Origin: Planctomycetaceae bacterium
GTDB lineage: Bacteria > Planctomycetota > Planctomycetia > Pirellulales > Pirellulaceae
Assembly (NCBI GenBank): GCA_002705165.1
Contig: PAJC01000075.1
Coordinates: 1-6,331 of the forward strand
Reading direction: 5' to 3'
Length of the DNA: 6,331 nucleotides
The position numbers and the translations under genes were made by a program. Positions 1-6,331 of this stretch are shown here, piece after piece (within the stretch, counting starts at the first letter, position 1; every line of letters starts with the position of its first letter). Under the pieces are notes generated by a model. The model was not told the DNA's origin and ran no database searches. It saw only the letters and a program-made list of their open reading frames with translations.

Positions 1-1828
1 AACCATCGTTGTCATAATCAAGTGGTTGAAGGTTGACACTCTCACTGGGAAATTTAATCGTCTGTTGTTTCCACACTTTGCCGCCCGGCTCATTTCCCGT
101 AAGTACAAGATGAACTTCAGAGCCTGTGGCTGCCACCGTATCAACAGATCCGTTGTTATCGACGTCAAAGACCGACAATGCCGTATGATTCACCCCGCCG
201 ATCAGGGCATCAGATGATTCATTCCACTGCAAACGACCGTGTCGGATATTTTCGAACAGCCCTCCACTTACGTAGAGATCTTGTTGCAGTGAGCGATTAG
301 CATCGGCCAACGCTAATACCCGGCCTCCGTCTGCCTTGGCAGCCTCCGGCAAAGCTTCCTGCGTCACATTCGTGAAAAGCCAGTTTTCATGATTCTTCCA
401 AAGCTGAAGTCCTTGGTCACCAAGTAATGCCACATCGAGGTCACCATCATTCTCAAGATCGGCCACTTGCACATTCGTTACGCCAGTAATGCCAGCATTC
501 GCGAAGGCGGTTTCCGATACAACCAGTGTCCGCTCTGCCTCATCTTTTGGTAATACATTTTCGACTATTTGCAATCCTGCCTGACCAAACAGTAGGAAAT
601 CAAAGTCAGAAACCACATAGGATTCAGGGGTGGTCGTCGTCGCATCACGGTCAAAATCAACGGCCAACACCCGGCTTACACCAGGACTAACATCCACCGA
701 ATGGGTAATCTGCCACTGTTTAGCCTGAGCATCTTTCTGCAGAATCGATAGTTTCCCAAGCTGCAGGACGACCATATCGATTTTCCGATCCAAATCAAAA
801 TCAGTGAATTGGGCATCCAGGACATCTTCTATTCCCTGCAGAGTATCAAGACCGGCAAATGACTGATAGGAAACTGGAATGCCCGTCGGAGCTTGTAAAT
901 CCCCCCTTCCACCGAAATAGCCGCTTGGAAAATCGTGAACCAGATATTCCAGCGGATGACGTTGTAGCTGAACCATATCCGTGTGATAGCCAAAGTCCTG
1001 CTTGACCACATTGAAGACCTGAATCATCCGAATCTTAACCTTAGTCCAAACGGAATCATCACCTGCTTCAATGGCCGCGGTAAACTCCGGCAATTCAGAA
1101 GCCAAGTCAATTTTCTGGTCTGCCAGCAATGACTTGTAAGGCGACAGGACGGCCACAGCCTTATTTAATGTTTGGATAATATCACTATCTTTAGACTCCG
1201 CCTGTAACCGGACCACATTTTCCAGAACGATCAGGTTATCCGGATTCACTTCCGCTGCTTCCCTGACCACCCGAGCCCGCTCTTCCCCCTGCCCATTCCT
1301 TAGCAAGGCAAATAATTCCATTAATGGGAGACTGTCATCCGGGTTCTTCTCATAAGCCGTTCTATATAAATTGGCCGCGGCTACTTCATTATCAAGCGTG
1401 ACATACAGCTTGGCCTCAAGCATATCGACAATCCCCGAGTCGGGATCTTTTTCCCGTAATGCGACTAATGCTTTTTTAGCTAACTCCAGTGTGAGATTGT
1501 ATTTCTCGCGAGCTTCGTCCCGTTTCGCATGTTGTTTTTCAACAGCCAAAACCCCCGCGATCGCCAGATTGCGTACTCCCAACATCGCATCAGGCGCTTC
1601 CCGCACCACGCTCGTGAAAATCCGGATACTCTCAGTACCATCATTCTCCAGTTTATTGGGGATGTTCTCGACCGAAGCCAATCCCCTGTTAGTTAGAGAA
1701 ACTAATTCATTCGGGCTTAAGCGGCTCCCCCCGGGGATTCCCATTACGGCGAACCAGACTCCCGTTCCGACACCCAAGAGTCCGATGATCAATGGCAACT
1801 TCGTTTTGCGATTGGCGTTGTCTTCCAT
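1..1828 (-). CDS. Membrane-anchored TPR-like / FG-GAP (VCBS) repeat protein, C-terminus outside window
   Basis: The frame is open from the ATG at 1828-1826 to the left edge, giving 609 codons with no stop. Residues 1-10 are charged, followed by one hydrophobic segment at about 11-31 (LPLIIGLLGVGTGVWFAVMG) that reads as a signal anchor or uncleaved signal peptide. Residues 40-230 look alpha-helical and TPR-like, with helix-turn units such as AANLYRTAYEKNPDD (150-164) and AAEVNPDN (191-198). From about 335 onward there are FG-GAP/VCBS-type propeller repeats with Asp-rich calcium-loop motifs: DFDLDRKID (343-351), DLENDGDLD (457-465), DVDNNGSVD (555-563) and DYDNDG (604-609) at the window edge. 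The motif at 391-395 (DFDRD) is interrupted by a Thr-rich insertion. Known relatives are extracytoplasmic and often end in an ASPIC/UnbV domain; whether this one does cannot be seen. It lies 55 nt downstream of the propeller gene in the same direction, with only a weak GGA before the start. Family assignment is firm, the molecular role unknown. Confidence 0.85.
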   Translation of the reverse strand, partial: MEDNANRKTKLPLIIGLLGVGTGVWFAVMGIPGGSRLSPNELVSLTNRGLASVENIPNKLENDGTESIRIFTSVVREAPDAMLGVRNLAIAGVLAVEKQHAKRDEAREKYNLTLELAKKALVALREKDPDSGIVDMLEAKLYVTLDNEVAAANLYRTAYEKNPDDSLPLMELFALLRNGQGEERARVVREAAEVNPDNLIVLENVVRLQAESKDSDIIQTLNKAVAVLSPYKSLLADQKIDLASELPEFTAAIEAGDDSVWTKVKIRMIQVFNVVKQDFGYHTDMVQLQRHPLEYLVHDFPSGYFGGRGDLQAPTGIPVSYQSFAGLDTLQGIEDVLDAQFTDFDLDRKIDMVVLQLGKLSILQKDAQAKQWQITHSVDVSPGVSRVLAVDFDRDATTTTPESYVVSDFDFLLFGQAGLQIVENVLPKDEAERTLVVSETAFANAGITGVTNVQVADLENDGDLDVALLGDQGLQLWKNHENWLFTNVTQEALPEAAKADGGRVLALADANRSLQQDLYVSGGLFENIRHGRLQWNESSDALIGGVNHTALSVFDVDNNGSVDTVAATGSEVHLVLTGNEPGGKVWKQQTIKFPSESVNLQPLDYDNDG

Positions 1829-1883
1829 TACTTATCCAATGTCTGGGAATTTTTGCACAAACAACCTTCCTGTGGGCACGACG
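1829..1883 (-). other. Short intergenic spacer within the probable propeller / FG-GAP operon
   Basis: These 55 nt separate the stop of the PQQ-like gene from the ATG of the FG-GAP gene, both read leftward. On the minus strand the spacer ends TTGGATAAGTA before ATG, which offers only a weak GGA ribosome binding site. An AGGAAGG lies about 35 nt upstream, too far to serve that start. I see no hairpin followed by a T run and no -10/-35 pair, which favours read-through from the upstream gene. Confidence 0.5.
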
Positions 1884-3200
1884 CTATTTCCGGATACAGT
1901 AGAGCGCCTCATCGGTTCGTACGAGCAGATGGCCATCCACCACCGAAGGACTGGCGAACAAAGTGCCACTGAGTGTACTTTCTCCAAGCTCTTTGTATTC
2001 CTTACCGGGTTCAATGACCGTTACCTTCGCATCCCGTTCAAAGAAATAAATCTTACCGTCGGCGTATAACGGAGATGCCCAGTAACGTGACCCCATCCGG
2101 TGCACCCAAATTGATTCTCCGGTTTTAGCATTCAGGCAAGTAACAATCCCGTTATCTGACGCAAAGTACATTTCATTTCCCACAATCACCACACTGGAGA
2201 CATTTGGCACCTGTTTATTAAACCGCCATTGGATTTTGCCTTCATACTTCCCGTCTTCTTCAACGATCTTCAATGCCAGCAATTCACTTTTCAAGTATCC
2301 GGTATTAATGTAGACCATACCGTGAGCGGCAACCGGACGACCGGCATTGGAAAATCCAAGTACGCCATAACTGGTTTTCCATAGCTCTTCCCCGGTTTCC
2401 GGGTCGTAACCAAAGATCCAGTCGGCAGCGGGCGAAACGATCTGATCCTTACCATTGACGTCCACGACGATGGCCGTGGCATAAGCTTTGCGCAACTGTG
2501 GTTCTTCACGAAGCTCACCGGACCGCGTTGTCTTCCAAAGAATCTCTCCAGTGTTCTTATCCAGAGCCACGATATACTGCAAGTCGATTCCATCGCAGTG
2601 AATAAAAAGACGGTCTTTCCAAAGAATGGGGGAACTGCCGGGCCCATTCTCATGCTTGACTCGCAAAGTCCGATTAGACCACAACACCTTTTCCGTCTTC
2701 ATATCAAGGCAGGCAATTCCCATTGGGCCATAATGACAGTAAAGTTTATCACCATCGATAATCGGAGTAGGCGTCGCGTAAGAATTCACCTGATGTATAA
2801 ACTGAGGGTTCTCCTCCGTGAGAAGTTCGAGATCTTTAAGTACTTTCCCTGTCTCCAAATCAAGACATTGAACACGCAGACTAACGTGGGACGAAATAAT
2901 CAATGGCTGCGAACTAGTCGTTGTTTTCTTAACAACATCCTTGCGTTCTTCAGAAGCCTCTTTATCAATTCCAGTCGTCACCCAAACCTTCCCGTCTACC
3001 ACGACAGGCGTAGACCAGCCTAACCCGGGGACTTTGTGTTTCCAGGCGGCATCCGACTCTGAAAACTGAACCGGCAGATTTTTGGCGTCCGCGTGACCTT
3101 GCCCGTCGATACCACGCCATTCAGGGAACAAATCACCTGCTTGGACAACGCCGGCCACAACAAAACTAAAGATAAATGCACGAAGCAATAGACGACGCAT
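1884..3200 (-). CDS. Exported PQQ-like (BamB-type) beta-propeller repeat protein
   Basis: Complete gene of 438 residues from the ATG at 3200-3198 to the TAG at 1886-1884. I prefer this ATG over an in-frame TTG six codons upstream (3218-3216), because it gives a standard signal peptide: MRRLLLRAF, a hydrophobic core, then VQA before a likely cleavage at residue 21. The mature part opens with FPEWRGIDGQG (25-35), a motif typical of planctomycete propeller proteins. It continues with repeated blade signatures ending in a D-x-x-T-G-x-x-x-W pattern: CLDLETGKVL (112-121), CLDMKTEKVLW (164-174), ALDKNTGEILW (212-222), GYDPETGEELW (264-274) and CLNAKTGESIW (355-365). Blade-opening strands of the SSPILW and ASPLYADGKIYF type alternate with them. 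The family is related to PQQ-dependent dehydrogenases and BamB, but no dehydrogenase cofactor or metal site is evident, so a binding or scaffolding role in the envelope is more likely than catalysis. The ribosome binding site is weak (GAG about 7 nt upstream). Probably the first gene of a two-gene unit. Confidence 0.9.
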   Translation of the reverse strand: MRRLLLRAFIFSFVVAGVVQAGDLFPEWRGIDGQGHADAKNLPVQFSESDAAWKHKVPGLGWSTPVVVDGKVWVTTGIDKEASEERKDVVKKTTTSSQPLIISSHVSLRVQCLDLETGKVLKDLELLTEENPQFIHQVNSYATPTPIIDGDKLYCHYGPMGIACLDMKTEKVLWSNRTLRVKHENGPGSSPILWKDRLFIHCDGIDLQYIVALDKNTGEILWKTTRSGELREEPQLRKAYATAIVVDVNGKDQIVSPAADWIFGYDPETGEELWKTSYGVLGFSNAGRPVAAHGMVYINTGYLKSELLALKIVEEDGKYEGKIQWRFNKQVPNVSSVVIVGNEMYFASDNGIVTCLNAKTGESIWVHRMGSRYWASPLYADGKIYFFERDAKVTVIEPGKEYKELGESTLSGTLFASPSVVDGHLLVRTDEALYCIRK

Positions 3201-3244
3201 TACAAATCTCGCTAACAAATGAAAAGATAAACCCTTACAAATCG

Positions 3245-3280
3245 AAGCCTCATTATATCGTCAACACGTAATAAGTGCAT
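3245..3280 (-). promoter_or_regulatory. Candidate sigma70-type promoter for the PQQ-like gene
   Basis: On the minus strand a perfect TATAAT box lies at 3257-3252. A poor -35 match (TGCACT, 3279-3274) sits 16 nt upstream of it. Transcription would begin near 3245 and leave a leader of about 45 nt before the ATG at 3200. The -10 match is exact, but the weak -35 and the generally AT-rich surroundings keep this tentative. A TTGACG at 3264-3259 is only 1-2 nt from the -10 box and cannot be its partner. Confidence 0.35.
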
Positions 3281-3297
3281 TCCCGGTTAAGCCGGGA
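3281..3297. repeat. Interrupted palindrome upstream of the PQQ-like gene
   Basis: Arms TCCCGG (3281-3286) and CCGGGA (3292-3297) are exact inverted repeats around a 5-nt TTAAG centre. The element could fold as a 6-bp GC-rich hairpin or act as a protein-binding dyad just upstream of the candidate -35 region. Neither side is followed by a T run, so it is not a canonical rho-independent terminator for the hydrolase gene ending at 3378, though it could stabilise that transcript's 3' end. It is seen once only. Confidence 0.4.
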
Positions 3298-3377
3298 GGA
3301 ACGCAAACACTAAATCGCGAAAACAGACTTCCTGAAATTTATGATTCCTAAAAGAGCTACGCGATCCCTATGAACTT

Positions 3378-4799
3378 CTAACGTTTTTGCCCAAGAATAA
3401 ACTGGCGCATTTGCCGCAGAACCTCTTCGGCAATCGTTTCTTCGATTTTGCCATATTCTGATACGTTACCGGTTTCGGCATGCTGCAACATGTGGTTTAG
3501 TGACTCATACTCAAGAATCGAATAGGTTTTCCCGGCCCGATCGGAAAGTATCTCTTCCATCACAGGAGCATTCTGAAAAGCGGGTACTTGCAGATCCTTC
3601 TTCCCAAAAACAGCCAGCACGGGACAGCGTGTTTCACTCCAATCACTCACCGGGTCATGCACGAGGAAAAACCGCATCCATTCACCTTGAAGCTGTTTGG
3701 CAATCGCATCCACCTGCTGAGTCAAAACGGGACCGCCAGCCAGTCGCAGGGCAATAGGAGCAGAACTCAAACTACGATCCAAAGCTGCTTTACTTCTCAG
3801 TCGGGCCTTCTCCAGGTCTTCCTCGGAAATAGCAATCTCGACCAACTCCGAATAGAGAGGCATAAACCAATCCAAGGTTGCTTTCGGTACGCCCTGAGCA
3901 GCGCGTAACAGACGGTTCTGCTCGATCAGGACATCCTTACCCGAGACGGCGGTACCAGCCAGTGAAACGATCCCACCAATCTTCCTGTCCCGGGCGGCCA
4001 CTAACGCTGCAATATATCCACCTTCACTATGACCGATCAACCATATATCTTTCGGATTCAGACGAGGATAGGATCGCAAAAAATTAACCGCCGCTTCGAC
4101 ATCCGTTGCGAAATCTAGCGAGGTCTCATTGCCGTCCCCTGCTTCGCTACCACCAATCCCACGGTCGTCCACTCGCAATACTGCGACACCATTTCTCGTT
4201 AAATAATCTGCAATGACCCAAAAAGGCTTATGCTCCAAAATGGTCTCATTACGGTCTTGACGCCCGGATCCAGTAATCAGAATCGCTGCAGTAAGTCTCC
4301 TGCCTTCACGAGGTACCGTCAAGGTTCCAGCCAACTTCAGTCCACTCTCACGATTCGTATACTCCACATCCGTAGAGGCATAAGGAAAGGGGGGGGTCGG
4401 CGTTTGCGGACGGACTAATTCAGGGAATTCATCCACGCGCTCGAGAAGTAGTGAAAGGGGAACTCCCTGCACAAAAATCCCTTTTAACTTTCTTCCATCT
4501 TCAATCAAAGTACCGCTGTAGCTAATCTGCAAAGGAAGTTTCTCAAATGACAGGATCTTGTCGGCGTACCTAACCTTCTCCATCGGAATAGCGGCCGGAG
4601 TCTGATCGAGACTATAGAAGTCGACCCGATATCCCTCCCCTTCACGTGAAATTTGCAAGCCGATACGTAGATTGGTTGTCCCGACCTTCAGACGGCCAAA
4701 CCATTTTCCCTCGAGAGGCGACTTAGCCTCCCTTGCATAACTAGCGGCCGTCGTGCTTAACAGCATAAGGACCATCAGGATTTGTCTCGTTTTGGACAT
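3378..4799 (-). CDS. Exported alpha/beta hydrolase with N-terminal beta domain (putative esterase/peptidase)
   Basis: Complete gene of 473 residues. The ATG at 4799 is supported by AAGGA exactly 8 nt upstream (4812-4808), the best ribosome binding site in the window. Residues 1-22 form a signal peptide ending SYA. Residues 28-122 (from PLEGKWFGRLKVG) match the small all-beta, lipocalin-like domain that often precedes this hydrolase class, including the SLDQTPAAIP stretch at 63-72. A Pro-rich linker (130-139) leads into the alpha/beta hydrolase core. Visible core elements are the likely oxyanion region ITGSGRQDRNE (175-185), RVDDRGIGGSEAG (209-221), the nucleophile elbow GHSEGG (Ser258), the probable acid Asp402 in FGKKDLQVP, and the probable catalytic His436 in SLNHML. 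The triad is therefore intact. Relatives are annotated as serine aminopeptidase-like or acyl esterase-like enzymes; the substrate cannot be inferred. The gene is divergent from yaaA and has a C8 run in the linker codons. A run of mostly helical residues at about 300-370 between core strands looks like a cap insertion. Confidence 0.9.
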   Translation of the reverse strand: MSKTRQILMVLMLLSTTAASYAREAKSPLEGKWFGRLKVGTTNLRIGLQISREGEGYRVDFYSLDQTPAAIPMEKVRYADKILSFEKLPLQISYSGTLIEDGRKLKGIFVQGVPLSLLLERVDEFPELVRPQTPTPPFPYASTDVEYTNRESGLKLAGTLTVPREGRRLTAAILITGSGRQDRNETILEHKPFWVIADYLTRNGVAVLRVDDRGIGGSEAGDGNETSLDFATDVEAAVNFLRSYPRLNPKDIWLIGHSEGGYIAALVAARDRKIGGIVSLAGTAVSGKDVLIEQNRLLRAAQGVPKATLDWFMPLYSELVEIAISEEDLEKARLRSKAALDRSLSSAPIALRLAGGPVLTQQVDAIAKQLQGEWMRFFLVHDPVSDWSETRCPVLAVFGKKDLQVPAFQNAPVMEEILSDRAGKTYSILEYESLNHMLQHAETGNVSEYGKIEETIAEEVLRQMRQFILGQKR

Positions 4800-4939
4800 C
4801 TACCTTTTCCTTACTAATCCAGAGCTGTGCAAACCGAAAGTTCGCAGCAATAATACCTTAAATGCTTGCCAATGTTGGTAGTTTTGTCGCACAATAACTT
4901 ATCCGATTCATTTTAATCACTCTAACTGTCAACACGCCG
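4800..4939. promoter_or_regulatory. Divergent promoter region between the 473-aa hydrolase gene and yaaA
   Basis: These 140 nt must hold the promoters of both outward-reading genes. For yaaA two overlapping options exist: TTGCCA (4866-4871) with CACAAT (4890-4895) at 18-nt spacing, or a TTTAAT -10 box (4912-4917) with a poor -35. For the hydrolase, the minus strand has TATTAT (4855-4850) with CCAACA (4878-4873) at 17-nt spacing. A perfect minus-strand TTGACA (4932-4927) has no -10 box at a normal distance. The hydrolase ribosome binding site AAGGA is at 4812-4808. None of the pairings is strong enough to name the start site. Confidence 0.35.
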
Positions 4940-5713
4940 ATGCTTATTACGCTTTCCCCTGCCAAAACACTCAATTTCGAACCCCAGTCGATTCTCAAAG
5001 AATCTACAACGCCTACTTTTTTGAAAGAGTCTCGTAAAATTGTCAAAGAAATGCGGACGTACGATACCGCCGGTCTGGAAGTGCTAATGGGCACTAGTAC
5101 AGCCATCGCAGAAACCAACGTCAAGCGATTTAAGGACTGGAAAACACCATTTACCTCGAAGAATGCTAAGCAGGCCGTGCTCGCATTCAAAGGCCAGGTC
5201 TACGATGGTCTCAAAGCCTGGGAAATGAACAAGCAGGACTTACAGACCTCCCAACGTTATCTACGCATTCTGTCCGGGCTTTATGGTTTGCTAAAACCAC
5301 TCGATCTCATGCAGGCTTACCGACTAGAGATGGGAACAAAAGTTAGCATTGCCGGCTCAAAAAACCTATACGATTTCTGGGGTGACCAAATCACTGAAGA
5401 AATCAATCGTGAATTAAATGAATATGGTTACAACACGCTCGTCAATTTAGCATCAAACGAATATTTCAAAGCCGTTAAAAAGAAGAATGTCCAGGCAAGA
5501 ATCATCACTCCGAACTTTAAAGAAGAACGTGACGGAGGCTATAAGATGATCACTTTCTATGCCAAAGTTGCACGCGGCCTCATGACCCGATTTATCATCG
5601 AAAATGCACTTGATGATCCGGAGATGATCAAAACGTTTGATGTCGACGGTTATCGATTCAATCCTAAATTGTCGACTGAAAACGAATGGATCTTTACTCG
5701 CAAGAGTTCCTAA
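4940..5713 (+). CDS. yaaA: Peroxide stress protein YaaA (DUF328/UPF0246 family)
   Basis: Complete gene of 257 residues, close to the 258 of E. coli YaaA. Diagnostic conserved blocks run through the whole protein: MLITLSPAKTLNF (1-13), FKGQVYDGL (83-91), LRILSGLYGLLKPLD (108-122) with QAYRLEMGTK (125-134), LYDFWGDQIT (143-152), NLASNEYFKAV (169-179), FYAKVARGLMTRF (206-218) and FDVDGYRFN (233-241). In E. coli, YaaA is induced through OxyR and limits oxidative DNA damage by lowering free intracellular iron; structural work shows a fold able to bind DNA. There is no signal peptide, in keeping with a cytoplasmic role. The start is fixed by the near-universal MLI-LSPAKT N-terminus. No Shine-Dalgarno sequence precedes it (the last bases are AACACGCCG), so initiation may be SD-independent. 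It is divergent from the 473-aa hydrolase and convergent, 6 nt apart, with the next hydrolase. No OxyR-type operator was recognised upstream. Nothing is truncated or missing. Confidence 0.97.
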   Translation: MLITLSPAKTLNFEPQSILKESTTPTFLKESRKIVKEMRTYDTAGLEVLMGTSTAIAETNVKRFKDWKTPFTSKNAKQAVLAFKGQVYDGLKAWEMNKQDLQTSQRYLRILSGLYGLLKPLDLMQAYRLEMGTKVSIAGSKNLYDFWGDQITEEINRELNEYGYNTLVNLASNEYFKAVKKKNVQARIITPNFKEERDGGYKMITFYAKVARGLMTRFIIENALDDPEMIKTFDVDGYRFNPKLSTENEWIFTRKSS

Positions 5714-5719
5714 AAGTGC

Positions 5720-6331
5720 TTAGCGATATTTAGCTTTCAGAATAAACTCGACAATCGGCGCGGAATCCTCCAAACCATGTGGATGATGCCCCACGCCTGG
5801 TTTAGCAATCAGTTTGATAGTACCACCCATCGCTTGATAACGCTGGGCAACGACACCGGTATTTTCCTCCCAAGGAACCACCTGATCCGCATCCCCATAA
5901 ACATGTAACAAGGGTACACCGGCTTTTACTAATGGCCTCAGGTTATCCACTGGATTACCTTTATAGTCGAGTGCTTCCTCTTCTGTTTTGAACTCATAAA
6001 CACGCAAGACACGCTGCCATTCCGAGGTCGATCCTTTTCCATTCCCTTTGCCACCAGGCCAGCTCTTGAAATCACAAACAGCCGCATCGTTATAGATACA
6101 GGATACCCGGGAAGGGTTCGCAATTGCCCAATTCATGCAGTACAAGCCTCCGCGACTCAAACCAACCAACGCGACTTTGGGGGCAAAACCATATTCGGTG
6201 GTTAGCTGAGTGTACAAACCGTTCCAGTACTTCACTGCAACCGGAGCTCCCAACAAATTTTGCACCTTCATGTAGACAATGTGATACCCCTTCTTTAGCA
6301 ACGCAATATCAGGATTTGGCTTATGCCCAAA
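5720..6331 (-). CDS. Alpha/beta hydrolase (prolyl oligopeptidase-like), N-terminus outside window
   Basis: Partial gene: 203 residues and a TAA stop at 5722-5720. The frame stays open through the right edge, beginning FGHKPNPDIALLKKGYH, so the TTG at 6301-6299 is an internal Leu codon and not the start. The visible part has a full catalytic set: the nucleophile elbow GLSRGG (Ser59 of the fragment), the probable acid Asp149 in YGDADQVVP, and the probable His182 in GVGHHPHGLED. The block NDAAVCDFKSWPGGKGNGKG (81-100) resembles a conserved insertion I know from hydrolases of planctomycetes and related marine bacteria, where such enzymes are often exported and sit near polysaccharide-degradation genes. 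That resemblance is from memory of the family. The missing N-terminus probably holds an export signal and the first strands of the core, so localisation is undetermined. The substrate is unknown. Its 3' end faces yaaA with 6 nt between stops. Confidence 0.88.
   Translation of the reverse strand, partial: FGHKPNPDIALLKKGYHIVYMKVQNLLGAPVAVKYWNGLYTQLTTEYGFAPKVALVGLSRGGLYCMNWAIANPSRVSCIYNDAAVCDFKSWPGGKGNGKGSTSEWQRVLRVYEFKTEEEALDYKGNPVDNLRPLVKAGVPLLHVYGDADQVVPWEENTGVVAQRYQAMGGTIKLIAKPGVGHHPHGLEDSAPIVEFILKAKYR

Noticed and set aside
1371..2069. Plus-strand 232-codon open frame
   Set aside because: It lies antisense across the 5' part of the FG-GAP gene and the 3' part of the PQQ-like gene. The protein is Ser/Thr/Pro-rich with no recognisable motif, while both opposing frames match real families.
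2598..3023. Plus-strand 141-codon open frame
   Set aside because: It is fully antisense to the beta-propeller coding sequence and its Arg/Asn-rich translation shows no domain.
3216..3218. In-frame TTG as start of the PQQ-like gene
   Set aside because: The ATG six codons downstream gives a normal signal peptide with an MRR start; the TTG has no well-placed ribosome binding site.
3314..3365. Inverted arms ATCGCG and CGCGAT downstream of the 473-aa hydrolase gene
   Set aside because: The arms are only 6 bp with a 40-nt loop and no T run follows, so chance is the simpler explanation and no terminator is called.
4800..4939. OxyR-type operator expected for a peroxide stress gene
   Set aside because: I looked for an ATAG/CTAT-spaced motif upstream of yaaA and found none; regulation may differ from E. 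coli.
4858..5190. Minus-strand 110-codon open frame overlapping the yaaA start
   Set aside because: It is antisense to the well-supported yaaA N-terminus and has no recognisable motif or ribosome binding site.
6299..6301. TTG as start of the right-edge hydrolase
   Set aside because: The frame continues upstream with the family-typical FGHKPNPD segment to the window edge, so this codon is an internal Leu and the gene is truncated by the window.
1..6331. Mobile elements, CRISPR arrays, tRNA or rRNA genes, defence system genes
   Set aside because: No transposase or integrase motif, no regularly spaced direct repeats and no tRNA-like cloverleaf was recognised; nearly all the sequence is accounted for by five protein genes.

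Overview
The window looks like chromosomal DNA from a free-living bacterium, most plausibly a member of the Planctomycetota. This is an inference from gene content: a secreted PQQ-like beta-propeller protein with the N-terminal WRG motif common in that phylum, a membrane-anchored TPR plus FG-GAP/VCBS protein, and two alpha/beta hydrolases, one of them close to a GLSRGG / CDFKSWPGG family I associate with planctomycetes and their relatives. Shine-Dalgarno signals are also weak or absent before most genes. No rRNA or taxonomic marker gene is present to settle it.

Layout, left to right. Positions 1-1828 (minus) hold the first 609 codons of a large FG-GAP/TPR protein whose C-terminus lies beyond the left edge. 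Positions 1884-3200 (minus) encode a complete exported PQQ-like beta-propeller protein. It lies 55 nt upstream of the FG-GAP gene in the same direction, so the two are probably co-transcribed. A 177-nt gap (3201-3377) carries a consensus TATAAT box and an interrupted GC-rich palindrome. Positions 3378-4799 (minus) encode an exported two-domain alpha/beta hydrolase with a good ribosome binding site. The 140-nt gap 4800-4939 is a divergent promoter region. Positions 4940-5713 (plus) encode YaaA, the peroxide stress protein and the only gene with a confident symbol. It converges on a second alpha/beta hydrolase (5720-6331, minus, N-terminus beyond the right edge) with just 6 nt between the stop codons.

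How the genes relate. Three of the five products (both propeller-type proteins and the 473-aa hydrolase) carry an N-terminal export signal or membrane anchor and probably work outside the cytoplasm. The left pair could form an envelope-associated unit of two propeller-type proteins, but no substrate or partner can be read from the sequence. YaaA is a cytoplasmic stress protein and shows no obvious functional tie to its neighbours. I see no mobile element, CRISPR array, tRNA, rRNA or convincing rho-independent terminator. The window is compact, ordinary chromosomal sequence, and I do not find a clear undescribed system in it. The more unusual points are the incomplete FG-GAP/TPR protein, a C8 tract between the two hydrolase domains, and the palindrome upstream of the propeller gene.
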